Positions 36,002-48,264 of a stretch of 64,000 nucleotides of DNA are shown here, piece by piece. Under the pieces are notes generated by a model, which was given only the letters and a program-made list of their open reading frames with translations, made no database searches and was not told where the DNA came from. The position numbers and the translations under genes are program-made. This stretch comes from Oscillospiraceae bacterium (GTDB lineage Bacteria > Bacillota > Clostridia > Oscillospirales > Oscillospiraceae). The stretch is taken from assembly GCA_009777775.1 (NCBI GenBank), contig WRLE01000014.1:1-64000 (forward strand), read 5' to 3'. Each line of letters starts with the position of its first letter. The stretch's first letter is position 1.

Positions 36002-36155
36002 AGGTTACTGGTCACCCCATCCTTCGTAAGTACTTACAATGTCATCTAAGAGCGTAGCGAAGGATCTTATTATACCGAAATAACTGACTAAGAAGATTGC
36101 AACGTCGCTTTGCTCATCGCAATGACACAGGATTGTTACCCCATGACCAGTAACC
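36002..36155. mobile_element. MITE-like element, copy 2
   Basis: Inverted ends GGTTACTGGTCA and TGACCAGTAACC; internal blocks match copy 1, for example CGCAATGACACAGG. It lies between the purine permease and the holB promoter. Confidence 0.75.
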
Positions 36156-36236
36156 ATCTAGGATTAATAATATGACTTTTTTCGCATTTTATATCACATT
36201 TAAACGAAATGCAATAGATGCTTTTTCATTTTTTTA

Positions 36237-36265
36237 TTGACTCAAGGGGTCTGTGTTTGTATAAT
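36237..36265 (+). promoter_or_regulatory. Promoter of holB-ricT
   Basis: TTGACT, 17-base spacer, TATAAT, about 85 bases before the holB start. Confidence 0.8.
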
Positions 36266-36349
36266 GTATATATAACTAAATCATAACCAACTTTTTAACC
36301 CCAATCGTAATTCATAAATTAAGATGCATTAAAGAATGGACAGGATAAT

Positions 36350-37174
36350 ATGAACCCCATGGACAGCCACATAGAAACGACATTCAACGGTAGCAGGCTA
36401 TCCCACGCATATATAGTACCACTAAGCCTTGCCCACACCCTTGCCATGGCAGTTGTGTGTTCATCATCGGAGCAAGTTCCATGTTTGAGCTGTTCAAATT
36501 GCAACAAGTCTTCTCGCAACATCCATCCTGACATTACAGTAATAGGAAAACTAGAGGGAAAGCGCGAAATACAAGTAAACCAAATTCGCGAGTTAAAAAA
36601 GGATGTTATCGTTGTTCCCAACGATTCCAATAAAAAGGCATATATAATTAGAGAAGCCGAAACCATGAATGTTGCATCACAAAATGCAATCCTGCGCATA
36701 TTGGAAGAACCACCGTCCCATACAGTATTCATCCTAGCAACCGAATCACCAGACGGATTACTTCCCACAGTGCGCTCACGGTGCATTACTATAAATCAAA
36801 GGGCGCAGGCACCATCAGTATCAGCTTCAATTGATGAAATATCCGATGAATTCATCGAAGCAATTAAAGCTGATATACTAACACTTACCAAGTTCATGTT
36901 TCGTTTGGAAAAACTTGACAGGTTGCAATTTAGCAGCTTTTTAGTCGCAGCTTGCGATAGGCTTTCCCAGGAATTAAGAAGCATTACCAAAGACCAAGGA
37001 ACTCCTTTCGACGGTTACAATTCTGCTTATATAAATATGGCGGAGCTTCTGTCCCATACTGAAAAAACATTGCTTTTAGCTAGTGAATTATTGGGTGTCA
37101 ACGTCAATGTTGGCCATATAGCTGGTATGATTTGCGCAAATTTAATACAAATTCGCGAGATGCAAAAGCAATAA
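36350..37174 (+). CDS. holB: DNA polymerase III delta-prime-like subunit
   Basis: A 274-residue clamp-loader protein. The Cys cluster CLSCSNCNKS followed by HPDI, then KKAYIIREAETMNVASQNAILRILEEPPSHTVFIL and SRCITINQRA (sensor 1 and arginine-finger region) identify HolB. The usual Walker A is absent because the N-terminus is short and degenerate, consistent with delta-prime, which need not hydrolyse ATP. It is followed closely by ricT, the standard Firmicutes order (holB-yaaT). Confidence 0.88.
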   Translation: MNPMDSHIETTFNGSRLSHAYIVPLSLAHTLAMAVVCSSSEQVPCLSCSNCNKSSRNIHPDITVIGKLEGKREIQVNQIRELKKDVIVVPNDSNKKAYIIREAETMNVASQNAILRILEEPPSHTVFILATESPDGLLPTVRSRCITINQRAQAPSVSASIDEISDEFIEAIKADILTLTKFMFRLEKLDRLQFSSFLVAACDRLSQELRSITKDQGTPFDGYNSAYINMAELLSHTEKTLLLASELLGVNVNVGHIAGMICANLIQIREMQKQ

Positions 37175-37188
37175 TGGAGGATATTAAA

Positions 37189-38454
37189 TTGACTGAAATA
37201 ATCAGCGTGCGGTTTAGCAATAGAGGAAAAGCGTACTTTTTCGATCCAGTTGGATTGGTTATAAACAAAGGTGACAATGTGGTGGTGGAGACATCAAAAG
37301 GTCTTGAATACGGAGAGTGTACATATGGTAACAGAATGGTGAACGATGATTCCATCGTAAAACCCCTTCGACCCGTTATTCGCATTGCCACAGAAAACGA
37401 TAAAAGAAACGCCATTGCTTGGAAAGAAAAGGAGAAAGAAGCCTATATATACTGCCAAAAGAGAATCGAAGACTTAGGGTTAGAAATGAAACTTGTGGAT
37501 GTGGAATATGGCTTTGAAGGAAATAAAATATTATTTCTCTTCACCTCCGAAGGTAGGGTGGATTTTAGAGAATTGGTGAAAGACCTGGCAGCAGAGTTCC
37601 GAGCCAGGATTGAGCTGCGCCAAATCGGTGTTCGAGACGAAGCAAAAATGATTGGTGGCTTAGGGGTGTGTGGCAAACAGTTTTGCTGCTCTCAGTTTTT
37701 AAGCGAGTTTCATCCTGTATCCATAAAAATGGCGAAAACACAAGGTTTATCACTAAATCCAGCAAAAATATCTGGTACCTGTGGCAGATTGATGTGCTGT
37801 TTGAAATATGAAGATGCGGCTTATGAAGATTTGGTGAAAAAAGCACCTAAGATTGATTCTTTCGTGGAAACACCATCTGGAAAAGGCACAGTAATAAATG
37901 TGAACCTATTGAGAAGCAATGTGAAAGTACGTTTGGAAGATGGAGTTGATACAACTCTAAAGACATTTTCCTTTGACGAATTGGAAGTGTTGGGCGGAAA
38001 AAGTCGAAGAGCCGAATATATCGCCGCCAGAGCGGACGGCACCTTGGAAGAAGCGGGTTTCCGCACCACTCCCCCTCCCCAGCTTGCTCGCTCCACTGTA
38101 GATGCGTCCACCAGTGACTTTGAATCAGCAACGGACGATTTTTTAGAAACAAGCACTTCTTCCACAACAGCCAATAGAAGAACAGGAAATCAGCAAAACA
38201 GACGCAACAACCCAAGCGATTCCAACCAAAGACAAACAGCTGCCAGCGTAGATCGTAGCCTAAATACCAATGAGACTCAAGGAGATAGGCAGAATCAACA
38301 GCAATCATCTGCTTCTGTCGATAACAGAAACAACCAAAATAGACGTAATAACAATAGAAACAACAGAAATAATAATAGAAACAATAGAAACAACACTAGA
38401 AATAACAGGAACAATAATAGAAACAATAATTGGCGCAATGAAATTGAAGAATAG
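37189..38454 (+). CDS. ricT: RicT (PSP1-domain, YaaT) regulatory protein
   Basis: A 421-residue protein. Residues 1-260 are the PSP1 domain (ISVRFSNRGKAYFFDP, GVRDEAKMIGGLGVCGKQFCCSQFL, SGTCGRLMCCLKYE); the Cys residues hold the Fe-S clusters of the RicA-F-T complex, which aids RNase Y in mRNA maturation and is needed for sporulation and competence in Bacillus. TTG 37189 is chosen since GGAGG sits eight bases upstream; ATG 37174 precedes that site. The last 130 residues are a low-complexity Asn/Arg/Gln tail (NNRNNNRNNRN) not found in most relatives. Confidence 0.92.
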   Translation: MTEIISVRFSNRGKAYFFDPVGLVINKGDNVVVETSKGLEYGECTYGNRMVNDDSIVKPLRPVIRIATENDKRNAIAWKEKEKEAYIYCQKRIEDLGLEMKLVDVEYGFEGNKILFLFTSEGRVDFRELVKDLAAEFRARIELRQIGVRDEAKMIGGLGVCGKQFCCSQFLSEFHPVSIKMAKTQGLSLNPAKISGTCGRLMCCLKYEDAAYEDLVKKAPKIDSFVETPSGKGTVINVNLLRSNVKVRLEDGVDTTLKTFSFDELEVLGGKSRRAEYIAARADGTLEEAGFRTTPPPQLARSTVDASTSDFESATDDFLETSTSSTTANRRTGNQQNRRNNPSDSNQRQTAASVDRSLNTNETQGDRQNQQQSSASVDNRNNQNRRNNNRNNRNNNRNNRNNTRNNRNNNRNNNWRNEIEE

Positions 38455-38481
38455 CTAGTGTATAAAGGAGGATTGCATCGT

Positions 38482-39858
38482 ATGTTTGTTGGACGACGCA
38501 GCGAGCTCAATAAGCTCGATACAGTATATGCCAGCGATAAATTTGAATGTGTGATTATGTATGGTAAACGGCGCACAGGAAAGACAGCCTTGCTGCGAGA
38601 GTTTCTCGTGGGAAAAAACGGTACATATTTCGCAGCTCTGGAGTCTAGTAGCCGGGAAAACTTAAATAGTTTCATTTCCAGTGTCGAGGCGATTGCTGGT
38701 AAGAGTCTTGATGGTGCTTCCGCAATTGCGACCTTTGAAGATGCACTCGTCCATCTGGGAAAAATGGCTCAAACGGAGCGTATCATACTCATAATCGACG
38801 ATTACCAATTCCTGGTGACTGCATTTCGCGGAATATCGGAGCAAATATGCCAATGCATTGATAAACACCTGAAAAATACTAAATTAATGATGATTATTTG
38901 TGGCTCATCTGAGCTAGTCATGGAGAGGGAAACCCTTGGTTATGATAGTCCTTTCCACGGTAGGCGGACTGCACAAATGAGTCTTCAACCATTTAATTTC
39001 TTTGAAACCAGGCGTTTATATACAGATTTTTCGCCCTTTGACATCGCTGTAATCTATGGGCTCACTGGTGGTGTACCGAAATATTTGGAACAAATGGACC
39101 CTGAGCTGTCCATTGAGGAGAATATCCGACAAAACTTCTTTAATCCATCTTCCTTGCTCTTTGAAGAACCCGCAAATATATTGCGTCGTGAAATCCGCGA
39201 CCCCACCTACTATAATGCCATATTGCGAGCCATTTCCATAGGACTGACAAAAAACTCGGAAATATCAGCTGAAGTGGGCTTGGAATCCAGTGCTTGCACC
39301 GCTTATTTAAAAAATCTCATCGCCCTTGGTTTAATCGGCAAGTACACACCTGTGACTGAAAAAGCTGGTAAAAAAACCATATATGAAATTGAAGACAGTA
39401 TGTTTCATTTTTGGTATCGTTTTGTCCAAGGTAACATTTCCCATATCCAAAACGGTATGGCAGATAAAATTTGGCGAGGTGTGGCAAGGGAGATTCCATC
39501 TTTCATGAGTATGGTCTTTACCAACATTTGCCGCCAATGGCTAGATCAACGTAGTCTGGCGGGGAGATTGCCTTTGACCATCGTGGAAATGGGGCGCTGG
39601 TGGGGTATGGATCCTGTGTGGAAGACGGAAACTTCAGTTCCAATTGTTGCCTATTCCGATGACGAAAATGCGATTTTTGCAGATTGCGACTGGTCGGAGG
39701 AGCCCACTGGGGCTAATGCTTTAAACTCCCTCTTTGAGCGTAGTCGTTTGTTCCGATATGAAAATAGGCATTTGTACCTATTTTCCAGATCAGGCTTTTC
39801 CGAAGAATGCACCGACACTGCCCGTCGTATCGGAGCCACCCTCGTTTCTTTTGAATAA
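38482..39858 (+). CDS. AAA ATPase with DUF234-type C-terminus
   Basis: A 458-residue protein of the archaeal-type ATPase/DUF234 group. MFVGRRSELNKL leads to the Walker A GKRRTGKTALL, then the Walker B IILIIDDYQFL and IICGSSELVME sensor. After a winged helix (NSEISAEVGLESSACTAYLKNLIALGLI), the MFHFWYRFV block and a nuclease-like tail (FADCDWS) follow. ATG 38482 follows AGGAGG. Members are common in Clostridia and gut bacteria; the function is unknown, with nuclease or toxin-like activity proposed for relatives. It may be co-transcribed with ricT. Confidence 0.85.
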   Translation: MFVGRRSELNKLDTVYASDKFECVIMYGKRRTGKTALLREFLVGKNGTYFAALESSSRENLNSFISSVEAIAGKSLDGASAIATFEDALVHLGKMAQTERIILIIDDYQFLVTAFRGISEQICQCIDKHLKNTKLMMIICGSSELVMERETLGYDSPFHGRRTAQMSLQPFNFFETRRLYTDFSPFDIAVIYGLTGGVPKYLEQMDPELSIEENIRQNFFNPSSLLFEEPANILRREIRDPTYYNAILRAISIGLTKNSEISAEVGLESSACTAYLKNLIALGLIGKYTPVTEKAGKKTIYEIEDSMFHFWYRFVQGNISHIQNGMADKIWRGVAREIPSFMSMVFTNICRQWLDQRSLAGRLPLTIVEMGRWWGMDPVWKTETSVPIVAYSDDENAIFADCDWSEEPTGANALNSLFERSRLFRYENRHLYLFSRSGFSEECTDTARRIGATLVSFE

Positions 39859-39870
39859 CTATTACGGCTC

Positions 39871-40002
39871 GAGCGAGAAGCACAACTTGTCTGTTTTTTA
39901 GTTCCTTCGCTCAGCTGCGCATCCATGCGCAGATTCGCGCGCTCCACCGTCCATGGTTTCGCTTGACGGAACTAAAAAACAGACAAGTTGCACTTCTCGC
40001 TC
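39871..40002. repeat. Long inverted repeat (35-bp arms)
   Basis: Left arm 39871-39905 and right arm 39968-40002 pair with two mismatches (GAGCGAGAAG..CAACTTGTCTG and its complement). The 62-base centre holds a second palindrome TGCGCATCCATGCGCA. It lies between convergent-free plus-strand genes and may act as terminator, a small hairpin RNA or an insertion relic. Confidence 0.8.
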
Positions 40003-40049
40003 TTACTGCTATGAAGAATTATAGATAAAATACCTGCGAAAAATATTAT

Positions 40050-40078
40050 TTGACAATTGCAATATCAGACTGTATATT
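40050..40078 (+). promoter_or_regulatory. Promoter of potABCD
   Basis: TTGACA, 17-base spacer, TATATT, about 45 bases before potA. Confidence 0.85.
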
Positions 40079-40122
40079 GTTCCTATTCTGCCTTGAAGCG
40101 GCTTCGAAACGGAGGGTGATAA

Positions 40123-41280
40123 ATGTCCAAAGAGTTGATTCGCTTGTCGGATTGCACGATGGCGTTTGACCAAAATGTTGTTTTACACAACATAAACCTT
40201 AGTATAAATGATCAAGAATTCCTCACACTACTAGGTCCGAGTGGTTGTGGCAAGACCACAATGCTTCGGATTATCGGCGGTTTCCAACAGCCCACGTCTG
40301 GAGATGTCTATTTTGATGGTGTGAGGATTAATGACGTTCCGCCATATAAGCGGACTATAAATACGGTATTTCAAAAATATGCTCTTTTCACCCATTTGAA
40401 TGTCTTTGAGAATGTTGCCTTTGGTTTAAAACTCCAGCGACCCAATGGTAAAAAAATCGATAAAGAAGAAATAAACGAACGAGTCATGGAGATGCTAAGA
40501 GTAGTCAGTCTCAAAGGCTTTGAAAAACGCTCTGTGTCCACCCTTTCTGGTGGACAGCAGCAGCGCGTGGCAATTGCTCGGGCTTTGGTAAACCGTCCGA
40601 AGGTTCTTTTGCTGGACGAGCCACTTGGCGCCCTTGATATGCGACTTCGCAAAGATATGCAAAACGAGTTGAAGCGTATACAGCAAATGACAGGCATCAC
40701 CTTTGTCTATGTAACCCATGACCAGGAAGAGGCACTGGCAATGTCTGATACTGTTGTTGTCATAGAAGCTGGGATCATACAGCAAATAGGAACTCCCCAA
40801 CATATATATGACGAACCTCAAAATGCCTTTGTCGCCGATTTCATCGGGGAGAGTAATATTGTGGACGGCATTATGTTATCGGACAATGTTGTGGAAATAT
40901 TCGGGCGAAAATTTCAATGCATTGACAGTGGTTTTGAAACAAACGAGCCTGTGGATGTGGTCATACGACCAGAGGATATAGAAATTGTCCCCGTTGAAAA
41001 TGGGATGCTCACTGGTACCGTCATCAACATCACATTCCGCGGTGTTTTGTATGATATTATTGTTGATTTTGCAGGATACAAATGGCTGATTCAAACAACC
41101 GCCCTGAGTCCCGTTGGCACAAGATTGGGAATGAGAATCCAACCTGAGGGTATCCATATAATGAAGAAAAGCCAGTTTTCAGGTATGTTCGGCGATTATA
41201 GCTCATATAGCGTAGAGTATGATGAAATCGGCGATGCTGAGCATGAAGTGGAAATAGATCCAGATGCGGAGGATGTATGA
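40123..41280 (+). CDS. potA: Spermidine/putrescine ABC transporter ATPase
   Basis: A 385-residue ATPase: Walker [11 protein letters not shown]-loop [10 protein letters not shown], signature [15 protein letters not shown], Walker [13 protein letters not shown], and the H-loop VTHDQEEA. The C-terminal 140 residues form the TOBE/OB regulatory region, ending in an acidic tail. It drives import by PotBC. The gene opens a four-gene operon and overlaps potB by four bases. Confidence 0.95.
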   Translation: MSKELIRLSDCTMAFDQNVVLHNINLSINDQEFLTLLGPSGCGKTTMLRIIGGFQQPTSGDVYFDGVRINDVPPYKRTINTVFQKYALFTHLNVFENVAFGLKLQRPNGKKIDKEEINERVMEMLRVVSLKGFEKRSVSTLSGGQQQRVAIARALVNRPKVLLLDEPLGALDMRLRKDMQNELKRIQQMTGITFVYVTHDQEEALAMSDTVVVIEAGIIQQIGTPQHIYDEPQNAFVADFIGESNIVDGIMLSDNVVEIFGRKFQCIDSGFETNEPVDVVIRPEDIEIVPVENGMLTGTVINITFRGVLYDIIVDFAGYKWLIQTTALSPVGTRLGMRIQPEGIHIMKKSQFSGMFGDYSSYSVEYDEIGDAEHEVEIDPDAEDV

Positions 41281-42086
41281 AAGCTAAATATTTCGCTTAT
41301 CCATATGTCCTATGGATGGCAGTATTCGTTGTGGCACCAATTTTCCTTGTGGTTTATTATGCGTTTATCACCCGGGACGGAACCTTCACCCTGGCGAATT
41401 TTTCCGCCATGGGTAGATACACCTCGGTCTTTGCTCGCTCCTTTTGGCTCTCAGCAATCGCCACAGTGATTTGCATCATCATCGGATACCCCATTTCATA
41501 TATCCTTGCCAAGGAAAACGTAAGAGTTCAAAGAATAATGATTATGCTCATCATGCTACCCATGTGGATGAATTTTTTACTTCGCACATATGCATGGATG
41601 TCAATACTTGAAAACACTGGACTATTAAACCGCTTTCTCAGATTCATTGGTCTACCTGCACTCCGGATAATCAATACGCAAACTGCTGTCATCATTGGTA
41701 TGGTCTACAATTTCGTACCATTTATGATATTACCCATCTACTCTGTCATCGTAAAAATCGACAGAAGCGTGATAGAAGCTGCACAGGACTTGGGAGCAAG
41801 TAACTCTAAGGTTTTGACAAAACTGGTAATACCACTCAGCTTGCCTGGGGTATTATCTGGTATCACTATGGTTTTCGTTCCAGGTGTTTCCACCTTCGTC
41901 ATTTCCCAGCTTCTAGGAGGTGGCAAAGAGATGCTCCTGGGTGACCTTATTGAGCTTCAATTTTTGGGAGCTGCCTACAATCCCCATCTCGGTTCATCGA
42001 TTTCCCTTGTAATGATGATCATCGTTGTCGTCTTTATGTACATCATGAACAGATTTGGCGAAGGTGAAGAAAGTGTGATGCTATGA
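41277..42086 (+). CDS. potB: Spermidine/putrescine permease subunit PotB
   Basis: A 269-residue permease with six membrane spans. The EAA-type loop [29 protein letters not shown] contacts PotA. N-terminal [25 protein letters not shown] is typical of PotB. It is coupled to potA and potC by overlapping stop and start codons. Confidence 0.94.
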   Translation: MKAKYFAYPYVLWMAVFVVAPIFLVVYYAFITRDGTFTLANFSAMGRYTSVFARSFWLSAIATVICIIIGYPISYILAKENVRVQRIMIMLIMLPMWMNFLLRTYAWMSILENTGLLNRFLRFIGLPALRIINTQTAVIIGMVYNFVPFMILPIYSVIVKIDRSVIEAAQDLGASNSKVLTKLVIPLSLPGVLSGITMVFVPGVSTFVISQLLGGGKEMLLGDLIELQFLGAAYNPHLGSSISLVMMIIVVVFMYIMNRFGEGEESVML

Positions 42087-42904
42087 CTAAGAAACCTGGA
42101 TTCATCGGACGGCTATACAGCGGTCTTGTCCTATTCTTTTTATATGCGCCGATTTTTGTGCTCATCGTATTTTCCTTTAATAGCACAAAAAGCCGCTCGG
42201 TATGGACAGGCTTCTCCCTGCAATGGTACCAGCAGCTTGTTCATGATGCTTCCGTTCTTAATTCCTTTTACATCACCATCGTTATTTCCCTCCTTGCCGC
42301 TATAATAGCAACTATAGCTGGCACTTTTGCCGCTGTTGGTTTTCACAATATGCATCGCAAATGGCGAGCTCCGCTCATGCAGGTCAACAACATCCCTATG
42401 GTTAACGCCGACATCATAACTGGTGTTTCACTGAGCCTACTCTTTGTGTTTGCAATGCGACTCCTACCCTTTGAGTTTGGCTTTGGTACCTTGCTCATTG
42501 CCCACATTACCTTCAATATCCCCTATGTTATCCTGTCGATTTTACCTAAGCTGCGCCAGCTTGACAGCAACTTGGTGGATGCGGCAATGGATTTGGGTTG
42601 CACATGGATGCAAGCATTTACAAAGGTAATCGTTCCGGAAATTATGCCTGGAATTATAAACGGATTAATAATCGCTTTCACATTATCCATAGACGATTTT
42701 GTCATAAGTTATTTCACCGCAGGAATGAAAATAATGACCCTCTCCATGAAGATATTCTCCATGACGCGAAGGCGGGTCAGCCCTGAAATAAACGCATTAT
42801 CCACGATTTTGTTCGTATCGGTGCTGATATTGCTCATAATTATCAATGTCAGGGAGAGCCGACAAGAGGAACGGGCAAGACGCGCCCAACGGGCAGTAAA
42901 TTAG
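42083..42904 (+). CDS. potC: Spermidine/putrescine permease subunit PotC
   Basis: A 273-residue permease: LYSGLVLFFLYAPIFVLIVFSFNSTKS at the start and the EAA loop DAAMDLGCTWMQAFTKVIVPEIMPGIINGLIIAFTLSIDDFVISYF are typical PotC. Six spans. The end is basic and Arg-rich. It partners PotB in the membrane channel. Confidence 0.94.
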   Translation: MTKKPGFIGRLYSGLVLFFLYAPIFVLIVFSFNSTKSRSVWTGFSLQWYQQLVHDASVLNSFYITIVISLLAAIIATIAGTFAAVGFHNMHRKWRAPLMQVNNIPMVNADIITGVSLSLLFVFAMRLLPFEFGFGTLLIAHITFNIPYVILSILPKLRQLDSNLVDAAMDLGCTWMQAFTKVIVPEIMPGIINGLIIAFTLSIDDFVISYFTAGMKIMTLSMKIFSMTRRRVSPEINALSTILFVSVLILLIIINVRESRQEERARRAQRAVN

Positions 42905-43002
42905 GAGTCAATGGATGTTGTCTAATTATATAAACCCACATGAATATTCGATTTTATGCAAACAACATTCTTTTTTCTCATAAACATGAAAGGAGCAATA
43001 AA

Positions 43003-44145
43003 ATGAAAAAAATCTTAATCCTAGCACTCGCATTATGCCTAATTTTATCAGCGGTTCTCACGGGTTGCAACGGCAGCACTCCAACACAGTCATCGAGTCC
43101 TTCAGGCTCACAGGAAACAGATTCGACTATAGATAACGATGAAACTGATACAGATGACGACGAGGTAACCACAGGTGGCGAAGTCAACGTATTCAACTGG
43201 GGCGAATATATGGACATGGATATATTAGCTCAGTTTGAAGAGGAAACTGGTATAAAAGTCAACTATATGGAGTTTCAGAGCAACGAGGAAATGTACTCAA
43301 TCATAAAGTATGGAATGGCTACTTATGATGTCATTATACCCTCCGATTATATGATATCAAGGATGATCGACGAAGGTCTGCTCGAGGAGCTTGATTTTTC
43401 GAATATTCCAAATATTGATTTAATCGATGATGCATATAAAAACTTGGAATATGACCCTGAAGGTAAGTATTCTGTGGCATATATGACAGGTACAGTTGGA
43501 CTCATTTACAACTCTGCTATGATAGACGAGGAAATAACAAGCTGGGCTGCGCTTTTCGACGAAGCATATGCTGGACAAATCCTCATGTTCAACAATCAAA
43601 GGGACGCATTCGGCATCGCACTTAAATATCTCGGTTATGATCAAAATACAATAAACGAAGATGAAATCCGCGAAGCCTATGATTTGCTTCTTGCTCAAAA
43701 ACCTATCTTGCAAGCCTATGTGATGGATCAAATTTTCGACAAGCTGGAATCTGGCGAAGCTGCCATCGGTCCTTATTATGCAGGTGACTATCTCATTATG
43801 GTGGCAAACAACCCAGACTTGGTTTTCGTGCGTCCCGAAGAAGGTTCAAACTTCTTTGTGGATGCAATGTGCATTCCTGTTGGCGCACGCAATAAGACCA
43901 ATGCTGAGATATTCATCAACTATATCTCCAGCACCGAAATCGCATACCAAAACATGGAATTTATCTGGTATGCATCAGCTAACTTCGAAGCAGCAGAGGA
44001 ATTCATGGAAGAAGAGCTTGATGACGACGAAATGGAGATCATGTTTGCCAGCGAAGAAACCCTAGAAAACTGTGATGTTTTCATCAATCTCCCCACAGAA
44101 ATCCTAGACCTCTACGACACCCTATGGAGCGAACTAAAACGATAG
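43003..44145 (+). CDS. potD: Spermidine/putrescine-binding lipoprotein PotD
   Basis: A 380-residue lipoprotein: lipobox LTGC with Cys22, then a Ser/Thr/Asp-rich linker of about 35 residues, then the binding fold starting VNVFNWGEYMDMDILAQFEEETGIKVNY. TYDVIIPSDYMISRMIDEGLLEELD, GTVGLIYN and FVDAMCIPVGARNKTNAEIFINYI are PotD/PotF blocks. AGGAG precedes ATG 43003. About 100 bases separate it from potC without a terminator, so it is the fourth gene of the operon. Confidence 0.94.
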   Translation: MKKILILALALCLILSAVLTGCNGSTPTQSSSPSGSQETDSTIDNDETDTDDDEVTTGGEVNVFNWGEYMDMDILAQFEEETGIKVNYMEFQSNEEMYSIIKYGMATYDVIIPSDYMISRMIDEGLLEELDFSNIPNIDLIDDAYKNLEYDPEGKYSVAYMTGTVGLIYNSAMIDEEITSWAALFDEAYAGQILMFNNQRDAFGIALKYLGYDQNTINEDEIREAYDLLLAQKPILQAYVMDQIFDKLESGEAAIGPYYAGDYLIMVANNPDLVFVRPEEGSNFFVDAMCIPVGARNKTNAEIFINYISSTEIAYQNMEFIWYASANFEAAEEFMEEELDDDEMEIMFASEETLENCDVFINLPTEILDLYDTLWSELKR

Positions 44146-44175
44146 TTTGCATTGGTAGTAAATGTAATAAAACTA

Positions 44176-44217
44176 GCAAAAGGAGCAGTTGCGATTAACG
44201 CACCTGCTCCTTTTTTG
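44176..44217. terminator. Bidirectional terminator between potD and obg
   Basis: AAAAGGAGCAG and CTGCTCCTTTT form an 11-bp stem with T-run on each strand, between convergent genes. Confidence 0.9.
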
Positions 44218-44231
44218 TTCCTAATTCAAGA

Positions 44232-45777
<1,546 letters not shown>

Positions 45778-45785
<8 letters not shown>

Positions 45786-48078
45786 GCAATACCAGGGCTA
45801 GGACTTTTGCCATTTGTGCTCTTGTTAGTGTGCTTTGTGGTGATAGCATAGAATCACCAACACCCTCGACAATACCCAGAGCCATTAGTGTGGCGGTGGG
45901 TATCATTGCATATTCTTCCAGTAATTCAACATCGGTAAATGCAAGCAAGTCTTCTGTATAACCATCGAGGTAATTTATATTCAATAAAGCAAGTGCTCTA
46001 TAAGTGAAAGTAAAAGCATCCTGTCTACTTATTGGCATTTGTGGATAAAAATTATTATCTTCCAAAGCCTCAGCTATACCTGCTTTTTTTGCCCAAATAA
46101 GCGCATTGGTATAATACATATCAGGAGGAACATCATCAAACTCGCTGAAAACACTTACCTCAGGTTCACCAACCGCCCTGTAGAGCATAAGTATGTAATC
46201 TCCCCTCTCCATTAGAGCAGAGGGTCCGTAATTATGCTCGGAAACTCCTTTAGTAATGCCGGATTGTAGTAAATATTCCGCAAATTCCTTTGCCCAATGG
46301 TCTACCATGTCGGCAAATCCGTTGATTTCAATGGAAATTTCAACACTTCTTCCCCCTGCTTCGATGACAATACTCCCCGTTTCCCCAGGTAATAAGCTTG
46401 CCTGAAACACACCTGGTTCCAGCATTTCACCAATATAACCAACAACAGTATAGGAAAAGGAATGAAGCTGGGAAACAACTGGTCGTCTATAATAGGTTGC
46501 CACTACACCGAACTCAAATATGGTGGCTGGAGACAATCTAGCTGAAAATTGTGAAATCCCCGAATCACGCCTGGTGGGAGTTATAGAAGTTGGTCTGGTT
46601 ATCACATAGATTTCACCCATACCAGAAGCTCCGGTGGATGGTGAATATAGAGAAATTCTATCAGTGACAGCCATACTTCCGGCTGTATATATGAAATCTT
46701 CGATTATAGCACCAAAACCCATCGTCTCTGCTATCACGTCATCGGGAGTTTCCACGGGAAAATACCCTTCATCGGCAGCCGCAAATGAAATCTCCAAGGA
46801 AGATTCTGCAAGGAGGACTACACCATCGTTTTCCAGTCTGAGATGCTTTGCTTCGCCACTTGATACAACATCAGTCACATAAAGAATATATGTGGAGCAT
46901 CTACGCTGGGAACCATCGGAAGGACGATTAAAGACATTAGTACCCTCTTGACCAGCAATTCGCACACTTAAAGCTGTGGAACCTCCTCCATCAAGATTGA
47001 CAGCATAAATACAACCCAAATTCAGCATTTCCTCAGCCAATTCATCCAATGTCAATCCGATGGAATGCTCTGAATTTCTCCCATCCATTACAAAACTTAT
47101 GGTTGAGCCGTCCGCTAATAGTCCAAAAGCTGTTCGCGGTGCCCTTGGCTTTAGAGAAGGAGTCCATTCCTCATTATCCGTTATCAATCCATCGGAAATA
47201 AGTATATCTCCGCTACCTGTGGCGTACTGAGCATTCAGTAAACGCACATCAGAGCAGGAAAAATTCAAAGAAACCAAATCTCCAATGGCGAATTTTTCAA
47301 AGTCTTCATCGAGATAACTGGCATCAGCAGCGGTTAGGAGCAAATAACCCTCTCCAATTTCCACTTGGGCTTCATCTCTAAAAGTATCAGTCACTTCCAA
47401 AAGCATTGTTTCTGTAAGGGACAATGAGCCTTCCAGAATCTTCAACCTAACGAACCAACCTGGGGTGGTTGTTCTAGTGGATATATCGGAAAAGTCTTCG
47501 GAATACAACATCAAACCACCCATTTCGCTACGAGTTTTGTTGAAATTACTGAAACTCACAGTGGAGCCGAAATTATCACGACCATCAATACCCACTCCAC
47601 CGCCTTGATTAAATAGGTTGATTACAACAGAAGCCGATTGGATAATGTCAACGCTTCCATCATAACCAAAAACAACAGCACTCCTATCGATTCCCGGACC
47701 AGACTTATATCGCCCATTTTCTATTACAATCCCTATTGGTACGGTGTTCTGCATGAAAAAATCGCCATTGACCACCGCTAATACATTAAGCCCTAAACTT
47801 TCAGCATATTCAACCATTTCCGATATGCGAAACCCACCAAACACAGTATCGCCATTTAACACAATGGCATATACCTCCCCATCACCAGTCAGACGTAAGG
47901 TGTAACTCTCCGTCCTCCCAAAGGTCTCATCCCATTTGGTAACAGTAGTTAAGATTAAATTATCCGCCAAATACTTTGTATGGGTGTAAACAACATCCCC
48001 CAATGCAAAGGCAGCAAAGAAAATGGTAATCAAAATAAAAAATATAAGAAACAAGGATATTAAACGCTTTTTAAACAT
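45778..48078 (-). CDS. SLH-anchored phosphodiester glycosidase (NAGPA/DUF2233-like)
   Basis: A 766-residue secreted protein. A membrane span or signal peptide (LISLFLIFFILITIFFAAFALG) is followed by a NAGPA-type domain: VVNGDFFMQNTVPIGIVIENG, TAFGLLADGSTISFVMDGRN and YAVNLDGGGSTALSVR. The middle is beta-rich and unassigned. Three SLH motifs close the protein (for example DHWAKEFAEYLLQSGITKG and SPQSTLTRAQMAKVLAL). ATG 48078 has GAGGT five bases upstream. It probably trims wall sugar-phosphate groups or exopolysaccharide at the cell surface; substrate unknown. The stop falls in a repeat. Confidence 0.85.
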
Positions 48079-48154
48079 ACCAGACCTCAATAATTAATTG
48101 CGAACACCCATAATGGCATCCTTGATGCGCCGTATATCATGAATAAATACCATA

Positions 48155-48195
48155 CAACGGCGCGTCTGGGAAGCCGCGCCCTACGAATGTCATTG
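48155..48195. repeat. GGCGCGTC...GCCGCGCC dispersed palindrome
   Basis: CGGCGCGTCTGGGAAGCCGC followed by GCCCTACGAATGTCATT, same core as the 23.8-kb tandem array. The remaining intergenic bases up to 48264 hold no gene. Confidence 0.75.
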
Positions 48196-48264
48196 AATGT
48201 TGTTCTATATTTGAACATATTGCCAGACACGCAAGTTACATCATTCATTATTCATTATTCATTA

